The notes: generated by a model from the sequence alone, not told the origin. 64,000 nt of DNA from Paraburkholderia megapolitana (GCF_007556815.1 NZ_CP041743.1:434001-498000); one strand, 5' to 3'. Shown: positions 43,552 through 52,841, counted from the stretch's first letter. Program-made: numbers and translations.

Positions 43552-44181
43552 ATGACACGACCCTCTTCATCCGCCAGACATTCCCCGCCTCCGCCCGAAC
43601 GCGGACGGCCTCGCGAGTTCGATATCGACGAAGTCACGCAAGCCGCCAGTCAGGTCTTCTGGGAGCAGGGTTATAACGCTACCTCCATCGAAACCTTGTG
43701 TCAGTCGACGGGACTTTTTCGGGCAAGCCTCTACAGTGCGTTCGGCGACAAGCACGGGCTGCTCGTCGCCGCCTTCGATCACTATGCGCAAGGCGCCGTG
43801 GCTCGTTTGAAGGAACGGCTGGAAGCGGACTTGCCGCCGCGCGAAACATTGCGCAATGCATTGCTGTACTACACACAGGTCGCCGCAAAACTATCGGGGC
43901 GGTACGGCTGCTTCATCACGAATGCGGCCATCGAACTACTGCCTGCCGATGAAGCACTGCGTCCGCATATCGAAAGCACGCTGCGCCGCATCGCCTTGCA
44001 TTTGGCGGCCGCCGTGGTTCGCGGACAGCAAACCGGCGACTTCAATACCACGCTCGACGAACAGGCTGTCAGCATGTTTCTGTTATGCGTCATCCAGGGT
44101 ATGCGGGTGCTGGGAAAGATCGACACGCAGGAGCAGGAACTGGTTTCGATCGTCGATATGACGATGCGCGTGCTGGTCTAA
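43552..44181 (+). CDS. TetR/AcrR family transcriptional regulator
   Basis: A 209-residue protein. The HTH region (about residues 20-65) reads GRPREFDIDEVTQAASQVFW, then SIETLCQSTGLFRASLYSAF. The C-terminal helical domain binds an unknown ligand. I used the ATG at 43552 (MTRPSSS); an ATG at 43525 would add nine residues. It lies 32 bp upstream of an EamA transporter gene and is probably its regulator. The proline-rich N-terminal extension (residues 1-18) is a mild oddity. Confidence 0.85.
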   Translation: MTRPSSSARHSPPPPERGRPREFDIDEVTQAASQVFWEQGYNATSIETLCQSTGLFRASLYSAFGDKHGLLVAAFDHYAQGAVARLKERLEADLPPRETLRNALLYYTQVAAKLSGRYGCFITNAAIELLPADEALRPHIESTLRRIALHLAAAVVRGQQTGDFNTTLDEQAVSMFLLCVIQGMRVLGKIDTQEQELVSIVDMTMRVLV

Positions 44182-44201
44182 AATTTTTTTGCCCATTTAT
44201 G

Positions 44202-44213
44202 GAACGATCATTC
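44202..44213. promoter_or_regulatory. Candidate TetR operator before the EamA gene
   Basis: GAACGATCATTC is a near-perfect palindrome around GATC and covers the ribosome-binding region of the EamA start. With 43523-43534 it suggests the TetR protein controls itself and the transporter. Confidence 0.45.
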
Positions 44214-45206
44214 ATGAATAAGCCAATCGAGTTACCGGTGGTATCGGCAATGGCTGCTGCGTCGAGCCATCGCCTCTACGGCAAGGGCGTGTTGCTGTGC
44301 ATGATCGCGACAGTACTGATGGGCATCATGTTCCCGGTGATGACGAATGCGCTGACGCATATCGACCCGTTCACGTTCACATCGCTGCGATACCTGATCG
44401 CCGGTACGGCGTTTCTGGTTCTGCTGCTGATCAAGGAAGGCGCCGGTGCGCTCCGCGCAAATGGGGAATCGATTGCACTGGCGTGGCTACTCGGCTCGGT
44501 GGGGTTTTGCGGCTTCGGTTCGTTCGTATTTCTTGGCCAACAGCTGGCCGGCCCCGAAGGTGCATTGACCGCCTCGATCATGATGGCAACCCAACCGATG
44601 ATGGGCCTGCTCGTGAATTCGATCGTGCGCAGGAGCGCGCCGCCGCTGTTCTCGTTTCTGTTTATCCTGATGTCGTTCGCGGGTGTCTCGCTGGTTGTCA
44701 CGAAGGGGGATATCGCCGCGGCGTTGAGCGAACCGCAGCATTACTCGGCGAATGCGCTCATCGTGGTCGGAGCCTTGTGCTGGGTGATCTATACGTTCAG
44801 CGCGGCGCATTTCAGGAACTGGTCCGCACTGAAATATACGACGATGACCACATGGCTCGGACTGACCACGATCCTCGGTCTCAACGCGCTGCTATTCGCG
44901 CTTCATGTCATCGCCGTACCTTCCGCATCGGCTTTGCGCGCCATCGTCCCTCACCTGCTTTACATGGGGCCGGTCGCGGGTTTCCTGGCGATCCTGTTCT
45001 GGAACATGGGCAACCGGATTCTTACGCCGCTTAACGGCGTGCTGTTCATGGACGTCTTGCCTGTCACGACATTCATCGTTTCGTCACTGACCGGTGTGAT
45101 TCCGGCGCGCGCACAAATCGCGGGAGCGTGCATGACGGGGGCCGCACTGATCTTCAACAATGTCTACCTGCGCCGTCGAGCCTGGCAGCGTCCGATCACC
45201 CGGTGA
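44214..45206 (+). CDS. EamA-family (DMT) transporter
   Basis: A 330-residue protein with about ten hydrophobic segments arranged as two EamA repeats (for example MIATVLMGIMFPVMTN and ALIVVGALCWVIYTFSA). DMT exporters remove amino acids, purines or other small molecules; the substrate is not readable. The ATG at 44214 was chosen; an ATG at 44199 would add five residues but lacks a better ribosome-binding site. It is probably cotranscribed with the TetR gene. Confidence 0.85.
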   Translation: MNKPIELPVVSAMAAASSHRLYGKGVLLCMIATVLMGIMFPVMTNALTHIDPFTFTSLRYLIAGTAFLVLLLIKEGAGALRANGESIALAWLLGSVGFCGFGSFVFLGQQLAGPEGALTASIMMATQPMMGLLVNSIVRRSAPPLFSFLFILMSFAGVSLVVTKGDIAAALSEPQHYSANALIVVGALCWVIYTFSAAHFRNWSALKYTTMTTWLGLTTILGLNALLFALHVIAVPSASALRAIVPHLLYMGPVAGFLAILFWNMGNRILTPLNGVLFMDVLPVTTFIVSSLTGVIPARAQIAGACMTGAALIFNNVYLRRRAWQRPITR

Positions 45207-45360
45207 ATACCGGCCACGAACCACGCGCACTTTACGAACGTCACGCGGACATGCCAGGATGTTCGCCTCGATGCGCATTGGGCGGCGTTTTTCTGCTGAT
45301 TAAGCTATATTCGCTCGAACCCCGTGCCTCTCTACTTCCACGTCACCCCGTTCCCACGCG

Positions 45361-46431
45361 ATGAACAATAACCTGGCATCCGGAACCTCCTCTCCACCAC
45401 AAGCTGTCTCCGTGCCCATTACGCGAAGCGCGATCTTCATCGTCGCGACTCTTGCACCGGATACCGACAGTCATCAAACCGTCCGCGACTGGTGCGCCGA
45501 CGTCGCCGCACTGGTCAGAGCCGTAGGCAAACGCGTCCCGGGCGGTGGCTTGTCGTGCGTGTGCGGCTTCAGCTCCACCGCATGGGACACGCTGTTCGGC
45601 GCGCCGCGCCCGGCGGGCCTGCATCCGTTCCGCGAATTCGGCTCGGGCGACCGCGTGGCCGTCGCGACACCCGGCGATCTCCTGCTGCATATCCGCGCGG
45701 ACCGGATGGACCTGTGCTTCGAACTGGCCACGCAACTGCTGGGGCGTCTCGGCACGGCGGTGACGACGGTCGACGAAGTACACGGGTTCCGCAACTTCGA
45801 CATGCGCAGCATGGTCGGTTTCGTCGATGGAACTGAAAATCCCGAGGGTGATGAAGCCGTTGCGTTCACCGTGATCGGCGACGAAGACGCGGAGTTTGCC
45901 GGCGGCAGTTATGTCATCGTGCAGAAATATCTGCACGATATGGATGGCTGGAACGCGCTGCCGGTCGAAGCGCAGGAACGCATCATCGGTCGCACGAAAC
46001 TCTCCGATATCGAACTCGACGATTCGATCAAACCGACCTCGTCGCATAGTTCGCTCACCACGCTCGATGAGAACGGTACGGAAGTGAAAATCCTGCGCGA
46101 CAACATGCCATTCGGCAGGCCGGGTTCGCGCGAGTTCGGTACGTATTTCATCGGCTATGCGCGTTCGCCGCAACCGATCGAACAGATGATGGAAAACATG
46201 TTCGTCGGTCGTCCGCCCGGCAACTACGACCGTCTGCTCGACTTTAGCCGCGCGGTGACTGGTGGTCTGTTCTTCGTGCCGTCGCAAGCGCTGTTCGAAG
46301 CGCTCGCGGAGCGCGGGCAACCCGCGGCAACCTCTGCACCCGACAGCGCCAATCCCGCCTCGCCATCCGTGCAGAACGACGACGGATCGCTCAACATCGG
46401 TTCTCTCAAAGGAATACCCGGCCATGAATAA
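45361..46431 (+). CDS. DyP-type peroxidase, encapsulin cargo
   Basis: A 356-residue dye-decolorising peroxidase. The heme-pocket motif GFVDG holds the catalytic aspartate D156 (residues 153-157). H229 in TSSHSS is the likely proximal heme ligand. After the peroxidase domain comes a low-complexity linker (about residues 312-340), then SLNIGSLKG (343-351), the canonical targeting peptide that packs cargo into family 1 encapsulin shells. The next gene encodes that shell, its start overlapping this stop by 8 bases. The enzyme uses H2O2 to oxidise substrates inside the nanocompartment; its physiological substrate is unknown. The ATG at 45361 gives the normal family N-terminus. Confidence 0.95.
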   Translation: MNNNLASGTSSPPQAVSVPITRSAIFIVATLAPDTDSHQTVRDWCADVAALVRAVGKRVPGGGLSCVCGFSSTAWDTLFGAPRPAGLHPFREFGSGDRVAVATPGDLLLHIRADRMDLCFELATQLLGRLGTAVTTVDEVHGFRNFDMRSMVGFVDGTENPEGDEAVAFTVIGDEDAEFAGGSYVIVQKYLHDMDGWNALPVEAQERIIGRTKLSDIELDDSIKPTSSHSSLTTLDENGTEVKILRDNMPFGRPGSREFGTYFIGYARSPQPIEQMMENMFVGRPPGNYDRLLDFSRAVTGGLFFVPSQALFEALAERGQPAATSAPDSANPASPSVQNDDGSLNIGSLKGIPGHE

Positions 46432-47224
46432 TCTGCACCGCGAGCTAGCTCCTATCTCCGCCGAGGCGTGGGAACAGATCGAAGAGGAAGTGGCCAGAAC
46501 CTTCAGGCGCTCGGTTGCGGGCCGGCGAGTGGTCGATTTCAAGGGTCCTGGCGGCTCCACACTCGCGGCGGTCGGCACCGGTCATCAGATCAATATCGCG
46601 GCGCCACTGCAAGGCATGACCGCGCGGCAACGCGAGGTCAAGGCCGTCGTCGAACTGCGCGTGCCGTTCGAGTTGCGGCGCGAAGCAGTCGATGACGTCG
46701 AGCGCGGCGCGAACGATTCCGACTGGCAACCGGCAAAGGACGCGGCGACGCAGCTCGCCTATTCGGAAGACCAGGCGATTTTCGACGGCTACAAGGCTGC
46801 GGGCATCGTAGGGATTCGCGAAGGCACATCGAATCCGCTGTTGACGCTGCCCGCCGAAGTAAGCGACTACCCGGCGGCCATTGCGAAGGCGCTTGAGCAA
46901 TTGCGTCTTGCCGGTGTCGATGGTCCTTACTCGGTGTTGCTCGGTGCGGACGCGTACACCGCACTTGGCGAAGCCAGCGATCAGGGCTACCCGGTGCTTG
47001 GGCATATCCGCCGGCTGGTCGACGGCGAAGTGATCTGGGCGCCGGCCATCGCGGGTGGCTGCGTGCTGTCCACGCGCGGCGGCGATTTCGAACTGCATAT
47101 TGGCCAGGACCTGTCGATCGGCTATCTCAGCCACAACGAAGAAACCGTGCGGTTGTATCTGCAGGAAACGTTCACGTTCCTGCTGCTGACAACGGAAGCA
47201 TCGGTGGCAATTGTCCGCACCTGA
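46424..47224 (+). CDS. Family 1 encapsulin shell protein
   Basis: A 266-residue protein of the HK97-fold encapsulin family, of the normal length for T=1 shells. Its N-terminus NNLHRELAPISAEAWEQIEE is the typical start, and it carries FKGPGGSTLAAVGTG and ILxxR-like sequences of the cargo groove region, with YSVLLGADAYTAL near residue 175. Shells self-assemble around the DyP peroxidase encoded just upstream. The overlap ATGAATAA (46424-46431) couples translation. It ends a two-gene encapsulin operon. Confidence 0.95.
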   Translation: MNNLHRELAPISAEAWEQIEEEVARTFRRSVAGRRVVDFKGPGGSTLAAVGTGHQINIAAPLQGMTARQREVKAVVELRVPFELRREAVDDVERGANDSDWQPAKDAATQLAYSEDQAIFDGYKAAGIVGIREGTSNPLLTLPAEVSDYPAAIAKALEQLRLAGVDGPYSVLLGADAYTALGEASDQGYPVLGHIRRLVDGEVIWAPAIAGGCVLSTRGGDFELHIGQDLSIGYLSHNEETVRLYLQETFTFLLLTTEASVAIVRT

Positions 47225-47283
47225 GCCGAATAATCGCGTGGCATAATCGGCACACTTCGTCGTCCCTTCGCGCCGCGAGCCGC

Positions 47284-47664
47284 ATGTCACGCATCCGCCT
47301 TCTGAAACTCGGCAGCCTGCTCGGATTGCTTGCAATCCTGATGAGCACGCTTGCGCCGACCATTTCGCAAGCGCTCGCGTCGCACGACAGGCTGGGCCAG
47401 GCGCTCGCCACGTATTGTTCGGCGGACACGAGCGCCAATGCGTCGCAACCGGACAACCCGCCGGCACACGGTGCCGCACTGCATTGGCAAGCCTGCGCGT
47501 ATTGCGGTTTGCTCGCGCATCTGCCGGTGCTGCCCGGAACGACCACCTCGTTTGCGGCCAGCCGCTCGGTGGCACCGTCGCTCGTGCTTGCAGTTCAACA
47601 CGAAGTACGCCCGCTTCTCGTCTACACCGCTGCCCAGCCTAGGGCCCCTCCGGCTTTCTCCTGA
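47284..47664 (+). CDS. DUF2946 family protein
   Basis: A 126-residue protein with an N-terminal hydrophobic segment (about residues 7-28, signal or anchor). The HWQACAYCGLLAHLP segment is diagnostic of DUF2946, whose cysteine/histidine pattern suggests metal, usually copper, binding. It opens a small block with a probable outer-membrane protein and CopC. Function beyond metal handling is not established. Confidence 0.82.
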   Translation: MSRIRLLKLGSLLGLLAILMSTLAPTISQALASHDRLGQALATYCSADTSANASQPDNPPAHGAALHWQACAYCGLLAHLPVLPGTTTSFAASRSVAPSLVLAVQHEVRPLLVYTAAQPRAPPAFS

Positions 47665-47764
47665 TCCCGTCTTGTCGTACTTACTCGCCGCATTGCATAC
47701 GCAATAGCGGCCCGTCGTCCTGCGCATGCGGGACGACGCCTCAGGACAACAGGAGAAACCCTTC

Positions 47765-48688
47765 ATGCGCACGCTTTTCAAGCGGCACATCACACCTGCG
47801 CGCACTGCATTGATGATGGCCGGCACGGCGGCTTGCCTCGTCACCGCGCCGGCAGCATCGGCGCACGCGGTAGTCGGCGACCGCGTCTTTCCCGCGACGC
47901 TCACCGTGGACGACCCCGGCGTCGGCGACGAATTCGACACGCAGTTCGGTCACATCAAATCAACCGACGACAACGGCAACACGATCAACGTCAATACCGT
48001 CTCGTACGAGTGGGACAAGCTGATCACGAAGAACCTCGCGTTCAGCGTCGCCAGCAACTACGTGACGCAGAATGCACCGGACGGCGGTTCGGTAAAAGGC
48101 TGGGACAACGTGACGTTAGGCGTTAAATACATGGTGTATGCGAACGCGGTGCACGAATTCATGGCGTCGATCGGGCTTGAATCGGAGATTGGTGGAAGCG
48201 GTGCACGGCCGATTGCGAATTCGTATTCGACCTTCACGCCTTCGGCCTATTTCGGCAAAGGCTTTGGCGACCTGCCTGCGAGTCTCGGTTATCTGCGGCC
48301 GTTTGCGATTACCGGGCAGATCGGTCCGAACCTGACGACAGCGTCGTCGGATAACGGACCGAATTCGCTCGGCTGGGGCGTGACGCTGCAGTACAGCATC
48401 CCTTACTTGCAATCGCAAGTGAAAGATCTCGGGCTGCCGCAACCGTTGAGCAACCTGATTCCCGTCGTCGAATTCCCGATGAGCACCTGCACGGCCGGTG
48501 CATGCGCGGGCCACACCACCGGCACGATCAACCCCGGTGTGTTGTGGCTCAACCGCTACGGCCAGTTCGGCATCGAAGCGCAGATTCCCGCCAATCGCGC
48601 GAGCGGCAACCATGTCGGCGTACTGCTCGACGCCCACCTGTACTTCGACGACATCTTCCCTAACTCACTCGGCAAACCACTCTTCTGA
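47765..48688 (+). CDS. Exported, probable outer-membrane protein of the copper block
   Basis: A 307-residue protein with a signal peptide (cleavage expected near AAPAASAHA, residue about 35). The mature part has alternating hydrophobic and polar residues compatible with a beta barrel and an aromatic last residue (KPLF). I recognise no named family; similar proteins occur next to copC in related bacteria, which suggests a role in copper uptake or export. The ATG at 47765 was chosen over an in-frame start at 47726, because it heads the signal peptide. The stop lies 2 bp before copC. Confidence 0.72.
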   Translation: MRTLFKRHITPARTALMMAGTAACLVTAPAASAHAVVGDRVFPATLTVDDPGVGDEFDTQFGHIKSTDDNGNTINVNTVSYEWDKLITKNLAFSVASNYVTQNAPDGGSVKGWDNVTLGVKYMVYANAVHEFMASIGLESEIGGSGARPIANSYSTFTPSAYFGKGFGDLPASLGYLRPFAITGQIGPNLTTASSDNGPNSLGWGVTLQYSIPYLQSQVKDLGLPQPLSNLIPVVEFPMSTCTAGACAGHTTGTINPGVLWLNRYGQFGIEAQIPANRASGNHVGVLLDAHLYFDDIFPNSLGKPLF

Positions 48689-48690
48689 TC

Positions 48691-49068
48691 ATGAAAACGC
48701 TCTATTCAAACCTGACCACCGCGCGCGCCCTCGCTGCCGCATTGCTGCTGGGCGCTGCGCAACTGGCGCACGCGCACGCGTATCCGACTCACCAGATGCC
48801 CGGCGCGGGCGCGACCGTATCGGCTGCGCAGAAAGATGTCACGATCGATTTCGACGATGGCCTCGAACCGGCATTCAGTTCGATCACCGTCACCGATGCG
48901 CAAGGTAAGGCGGTCACGAACGGCAAAGCCACCGTCGATCCGTCGAACCAGAAACACATGTCGGTGGGTCTGAACGCGTTGACGCCTGGCGTCTATACAG
49001 TTGCCTGGGTTGCAGTCGCCGCGGACGGACATCGCACCCAGGGCCACTACGCGTTCACGGTGAAATAG
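48691..49068 (+). CDS. copC: CopC-family periplasmic copper-binding protein
   Basis: A 125-residue protein with a signal peptide cleaved after about residue 27, giving a mature N-terminus starting at or near His in HAYPTHQMP. Together with the His in ADGHRTQG this forms the typical CopC copper(II) site. The rest is the CopC beta-sandwich (TIDFDDGLEPAFSSITVTDA). It binds copper in the periplasm and passes it to transport partners. No copD follows here; the partner may be the upstream exported protein. Confidence 0.88.
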   Translation: MKTLYSNLTTARALAAALLLGAAQLAHAHAYPTHQMPGAGATVSAAQKDVTIDFDDGLEPAFSSITVTDAQGKAVTNGKATVDPSNQKHMSVGLNALTPGVYTVAWVAVAADGHRTQGHYAFTVK

Positions 49069-49108
49069 CCGACGCGCGTTCGATGTTCACGGCAGCCGCC
49101 TTCGGTAC

Positions 49109-49633
49109 CTATCGATAAAAAACATAATCGGCAAGATAGGGCGAGCTGCCTGCCTGATGTTCCGTGGAACACGGCGCCGTCGGCATCAATCCGCCGACGG
49201 TCTTCACACGTTGCACATACCGCACGTTTGAAAGCGTGCCGTTGCCCGACGTGCTGTGCGTTTCGAGCAGCAGTTGCGGCACGCTCGCTGACGTATCGCT
49301 GGCGCGCTGTGCAAGCACGTGCCCAACGATGCGGCTACCGTCTTGCGCCTCCCACGACGGCCCCGCGCCATGCCGGACCACAGCCTCGCCGCTCGCATCG
49401 AACAGCGTGGCCTGCGGGCTTTTGAATACCCAGCCCAGACGATGCTGCGCATCGTACTCGCACGAATAGATCTGCACGCCCGACGCCACCAGTGTCATCG
49501 CATGCACGGCTTGCGCCGGCGGATCGATCGAAGGCGAGGCCGCCGTCGAAGTAGCCGGCATCGTTGTACACGCACCCAACACCGACATACCGACAACGGT
49601 TGCAACACCCAACAGCAGACTGTTCCTGGACAT
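49109..49633 (-). CDS. DUF3455 domain lipoprotein
   Basis: A 174-residue protein. The signal sequence ends in the lipobox VLGAC. The mature part matches DUF3455: SGVQIYSCEYDAQ, LGWVFKSPQATLFDASGEAV and SSPYLADYVFYR at the end. Function unknown. I chose the ATG at 49633, because the longer frame adds a non-conserved leader. It points away from the TIGR03118 gene, leaving 361 bp between starts. Confidence 0.85.
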   Translation of the reverse strand: MSRNSLLLGVATVVGMSVLGACTTMPATSTAASPSIDPPAQAVHAMTLVASGVQIYSCEYDAQHRLGWVFKSPQATLFDASGEAVVRHGAGPSWEAQDGSRIVGHVLAQRASDTSASVPQLLLETHSTSGNGTLSNVRYVQRVKTVGGLMPTAPCSTEHQAGSSPYLADYVFYR

Positions 49634-49823
49634 GACTATCACCTTGATATGAACCACATGGCACGCGAGATTGTAGCCGCGGATGAGCAGCTGGCCTTTC
49701 ATAGACGCACCTGCATAACAGCCGGTATGCCGCAACTATTCCATCGCCGGTCGATTATTTTCACGCGTATAAACCGCACGTTTCCAAACAGCGATGCATC
49801 GAAAACGTCTTTGCGATAAACGC

Positions 49824-49848
49824 GGAATAAACCGCCTCACCGCACGTT
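49824..49848 (+). promoter_or_regulatory. Candidate ECF-sigma promoter of the TIGR03118 gene
   Basis: GGAAT (49824-49828), 16 bp, then CGTT (49845-49848) lie 146 bp before the ATG at 49995. The same layout (17-bp spacing) occurs before the CHRD gene. GGAAT/GGAAC with CGTT is a known pattern of several ECF sigma factors. That the ECF factor at 51382 reads these promoters is inference. Confidence 0.5.
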
Positions 49849-49994
49849 TTGCACAGGACGACCGAGTAATCGCGGCAAAAACCATCGAGCACTCAGATCG
49901 TTGCGACCCATAGCGTTAGCTCATCTCTGCGACAGCGACACAGAGACATCGCTGTAGAGCAACCGCACACACATCCATCCACTGGGAATTCACC

Positions 49995-51092
49995 ATGAAA
50001 CTGCATCGAAACGCAGTACTCGTCACACTGTGCACGATCACGGCAGCCACGCTCGCCGCATGCGGCAGCAGCGACAACAGTTCGACGCCAACCATGCCGG
50101 CACAATTCAAGGCTACGACACTCGTGTCGGACGGCAGCGTCGCCGCGGCGAACATCGACCCGAATCTGAAAAACGGCTGGGGCATCGCCTTCAATCCGAC
50201 CGGTGTGGTGTGGGTGTCCGACAACAACACGAAGAAGTCGACCCTGTATGACGGCAATGGCGTCGTACAGTCGCTCGTCGTCACGATTGCACCGAATGCC
50301 GCGGGCCAGGCAGCGGGGCCCACGGGCATCGTGTTCAACAAGAGCACCGACTTCCAGATCAGCGCGAACGGTGGAGCCTCGGCCAATGCAGTGTTCCTGT
50401 GGGCAACCGACGCCGGCACGATCGCGGCATGGTCGCCGAAGGTCCTGCCGACACAAGCGGTCAACGCCTACGACGACGGCGCAGGCGCAGCGGTCTACAA
50501 GGGCCTCGCGATCGGCGTGAACGCAGGTGCGAACCTGTTATACGCAACCGACTTCCACAACAAGAAAATCGATGTGTTCGACAAGTCTTTCAACAAGATT
50601 CAACTGGCCGGCAAGTTCGTCGATCCGCAATTGCCTGCGGGCCTGTCGCCGTTCGGCGTCGCCGCGATCGGCGGTACCGTGTACGTCAGCTACGCGTTGC
50701 TCGGTCCCGATGGACACACGCAGGTGAACGGTGCGGGCAACGGCGTCGTCGATGCATTCGACACCGCCGGTAACTTCATCAAACGCATTGCCACCGCGGG
50801 CACACTCAATTCGCCATGGGGACTCGTAGTCGCGCCCGCCAATTTCGGCGCGGCGAGCAACGATCTGCTCGTCGGCAACTTCGGCGACGGCACGATCGAT
50901 GCGTTCGATCCGAACACTGGCAAGTTCCTCGGCGCGCTAACCAGCACGAGTGGTTCGACGTTCAAGCAACCGGGTATCTGGGGCATGGCATTCGGCAACA
51001 ACGTCGACAACCAGCCGCTCAACACGCTTTTCTTCGCGGCCGGCCCCACGCCGACAACCGGTGTGTACGGTCGCCTCGACGTGACACCGTAA
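49995..51092 (+). CDS. TIGR03118 family lipoprotein
   Basis: A 365-residue exported protein with a lipobox (LAACGSS; Cys about residue 23). The mature sequence matches the TIGR03118 family: NIDPNLKNGWGIAFNPTGVV, ATDFHNKKIDVFDKSF and LVGNFGDGTIDAFDPNTGKF, a repetitive beta-propeller-like architecture. Function is unknown. It lies upstream of an ECF sigma gene and may be in its regulon. A strong hairpin follows. Confidence 0.85.
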   Translation: MKLHRNAVLVTLCTITAATLAACGSSDNSSTPTMPAQFKATTLVSDGSVAAANIDPNLKNGWGIAFNPTGVVWVSDNNTKKSTLYDGNGVVQSLVVTIAPNAAGQAAGPTGIVFNKSTDFQISANGGASANAVFLWATDAGTIAAWSPKVLPTQAVNAYDDGAGAAVYKGLAIGVNAGANLLYATDFHNKKIDVFDKSFNKIQLAGKFVDPQLPAGLSPFGVAAIGGTVYVSYALLGPDGHTQVNGAGNGVVDAFDTAGNFIKRIATAGTLNSPWGLVVAPANFGAASNDLLVGNFGDGTIDAFDPNTGKFLGALTSTSGSTFKQPGIWGMAFGNNVDNQPLNTLFFAAGPTPTTGVYGRLDVTP

Positions 51093-51154
51093 AGCTCGAC
51101 ACGTAGCCCGATAAACAGCTAGTTCGACAGTCTGTTGTCGGCTTCATGAAAGCA

Positions 51155-51202
51155 ACACGACGCAGGTCAAGCAGCCATTTGCTGCGCTAACCTGCGTCGT
51201 GT
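51155..51202 (+). terminator. Hairpin after the TIGR03118 gene
   Basis: ACACGACGCAGGT (51155-51167) pairs perfectly with ACCTGCGTCGTGT (51190-51202), with a smaller GCAGC/GCTGC stem in the loop. There is no marked T-run. It separates the TIGR03118 gene from the ECF operon. Confidence 0.6.
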
Positions 51203-51381
51203 CCGGCATGGAACACATCACCGCACCTGTCCTCCAGGCAATTACCGCCAGCGCGTCGCCGCGGCGCCAGGCAAAAACACGGGTCTCACGTTAAACTCCG
51301 GCATCGACGTCATGCCGGCGCGCGCATTCACGCGCACAAAACCGGTAGACGACGCATTCGGACACCTGGAGAGACACGTCG

Positions 51382-51927
51382 ATGACCGGTGTAGATTTAC
51401 CCAGCATGCTTCCCGAGATGCTGCCGCGGCTGTGGGCGTTCGCGCTGCGCATTGCCGGCGATCAGCATGATGCGGAAGATCTGGTGCAGCGCGCCTGCGT
51501 GCGGGCACTCGAACGGGCGCATCAATTGCAGCCCGGTACCGCACCGCTCAGCTGGATGTTCTCGATCGTTCACACAACCTGGATCAACGAGTTGCGCGCC
51601 CGCAGCGTGCGCAAGCGTTCCAGCATGGAATGGGACGACGACTTCCTCGAAAACATCGCCGATCCGAGCGGACAGACGCCGGAAACGCAGGTCATGAACG
51701 CGCAGATCATCGACGCCGTGGCGCGTCTGCCCGAAGCGCAGCGCGTCGTGATGCTGCTCGTGGCCGTGGAAGGCTTGAGCTACCAGGAAGCCGCCGATGC
51801 GCTCGAAGTCCCGATCGGCACCGTGATGAGCCGGCTGTCGCGCGCTCGCCAGGCAATCGGCGCGCAATTCGCCACGCGCGATGAAGCACCGCGCGGCGCG
51901 ACCCAACGTAAGGACTCGATCGCATGA
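51382..51927 (+). CDS. ECF RNA polymerase sigma factor
   Basis: A 181-residue sigma-70 family protein of ECF size. Region 2 includes WAFALRIAGDQHDAEDLVQR (about residues 17-36) and region 4 includes LPEAQRVVMLLVAVEGLSYQ followed by a typical SYQEAADALEVPIGTVMSRL helix-turn-helix. It directs core RNA polymerase to alternative promoters. The ATG has a GGAGAG site. Its stop overlaps the first anti-sigma gene (ATGA at 51924-51927). Confidence 0.92.
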   Translation: MTGVDLPSMLPEMLPRLWAFALRIAGDQHDAEDLVQRACVRALERAHQLQPGTAPLSWMFSIVHTTWINELRARSVRKRSSMEWDDDFLENIADPSGQTPETQVMNAQIIDAVARLPEAQRVVMLLVAVEGLSYQEAADALEVPIGTVMSRLSRARQAIGAQFATRDEAPRGATQRKDSIA

Positions 51928-52841
51928 CAATCGACGAAACCTTACTGCTGGCTTATGTCGACGGCGAACTGCCGCCGACGCAGCGCGCCGAAGTGGAAAC
52001 GCTCGTCGCCGGTTCGGACGAAGCAGCCGAATTCGTCAGGATGTTGCGCGCATCGCAGTTCGACTATCGGCGCGCGTTCGCCGCACAGAAACTGCCGCCG
52101 GTGCCCGCGTCGCTCGCGCAGAACATCGACGCACTGGTCCAGCAACACCGGGGGACTCATGCGGCCGCAAACGCCGATCAGGTCGACGGTGTGCCACCCA
52201 CCGGTACAGCCACCCCCGCAGCCACGCCCGCAGCCGCCCCCGTCCGCTCGCGTTTGCGCGGCGTCCCGGTATGGCTCGCTGCAGCGTGCGTAGCCGGCGC
52301 GTTCTGCGCCGGCCTGCTGTTGCGCACGGGCCCGCTGATCGGTACCGCCGGCGACGGCATGTCGCCATGGGTTGCCGCCGCGGCCGGTTACCAGCGTCTC
52401 TATACGCGCGACACCGTGGCCTATACGCCGGTCGATCCGCAGCGTACGGCAAGCGTCATCGACGAGATCCGCGCAAAGGACCATCTCGCACTGAACGTAC
52501 CCGACCTCAGCAGCGCCGGTTTGCAGTTCAAGGCGATCCAGCGGCTCAACTTCAACAACAAGCCGCTCGTGCAGATCGTCTACCTGCCGCGCAAAGGGCC
52601 ACCGGTTTCGCTGTGCGTGATCGGCGATCCAAAGCCCGATGCCGCGGTGGCAGCAAGGACGGTCGATTCGATGCATGTGATAACGTGGCGCCAGGCGAAA
52701 GTGGGCTACGCGCTGCTCGGCAACGTAAGCGACATCGACCTCGAATCGATCGGCAGGCAGATTGCGGGGCACGGCACCAACCCGTTGTTCGGCGCAACAG
52801 CCGGGCCGACGGCCGCGTCCTGGACATCGCCGGACGCCTGA
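51924..52841 (+). CDS. Anti-sigma factor, transmembrane
   Basis: A 305-residue protein. The N-terminus (LLAYVDGELPPTQRAEVETL) is the typical anti-sigma domain that binds the ECF factor. A transmembrane segment is at about residues 115-135 (VPVWLAAACVAGAFCAGLLL). The C-terminal periplasmic domain has a conserved layout shared with the next gene (SAGLQFKAIQRLNF; SLCVIGD; ITWRQAKVGYALLG). No zinc HxxxCxxC motif is seen. It is translationally coupled to the sigma gene and is its likely partner. Confidence 0.85.
   Translation: MTIDETLLLAYVDGELPPTQRAEVETLVAGSDEAAEFVRMLRASQFDYRRAFAAQKLPPVPASLAQNIDALVQQHRGTHAAANADQVDGVPPTGTATPAATPAAAPVRSRLRGVPVWLAAACVAGAFCAGLLLRTGPLIGTAGDGMSPWVAAAAGYQRLYTRDTVAYTPVDPQRTASVIDEIRAKDHLALNVPDLSSAGLQFKAIQRLNFNNKPLVQIVYLPRKGPPVSLCVIGDPKPDAAVAARTVDSMHVITWRQAKVGYALLGNVSDIDLESIGRQIAGHGTNPLFGATAGPTAASWTSPDA

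Noticed and set aside
49893..50456. Leftward frames antisense to the TIGR03118 gene
   Set aside because: They lie wholly over a recognisable exported protein and have no domain of their own.
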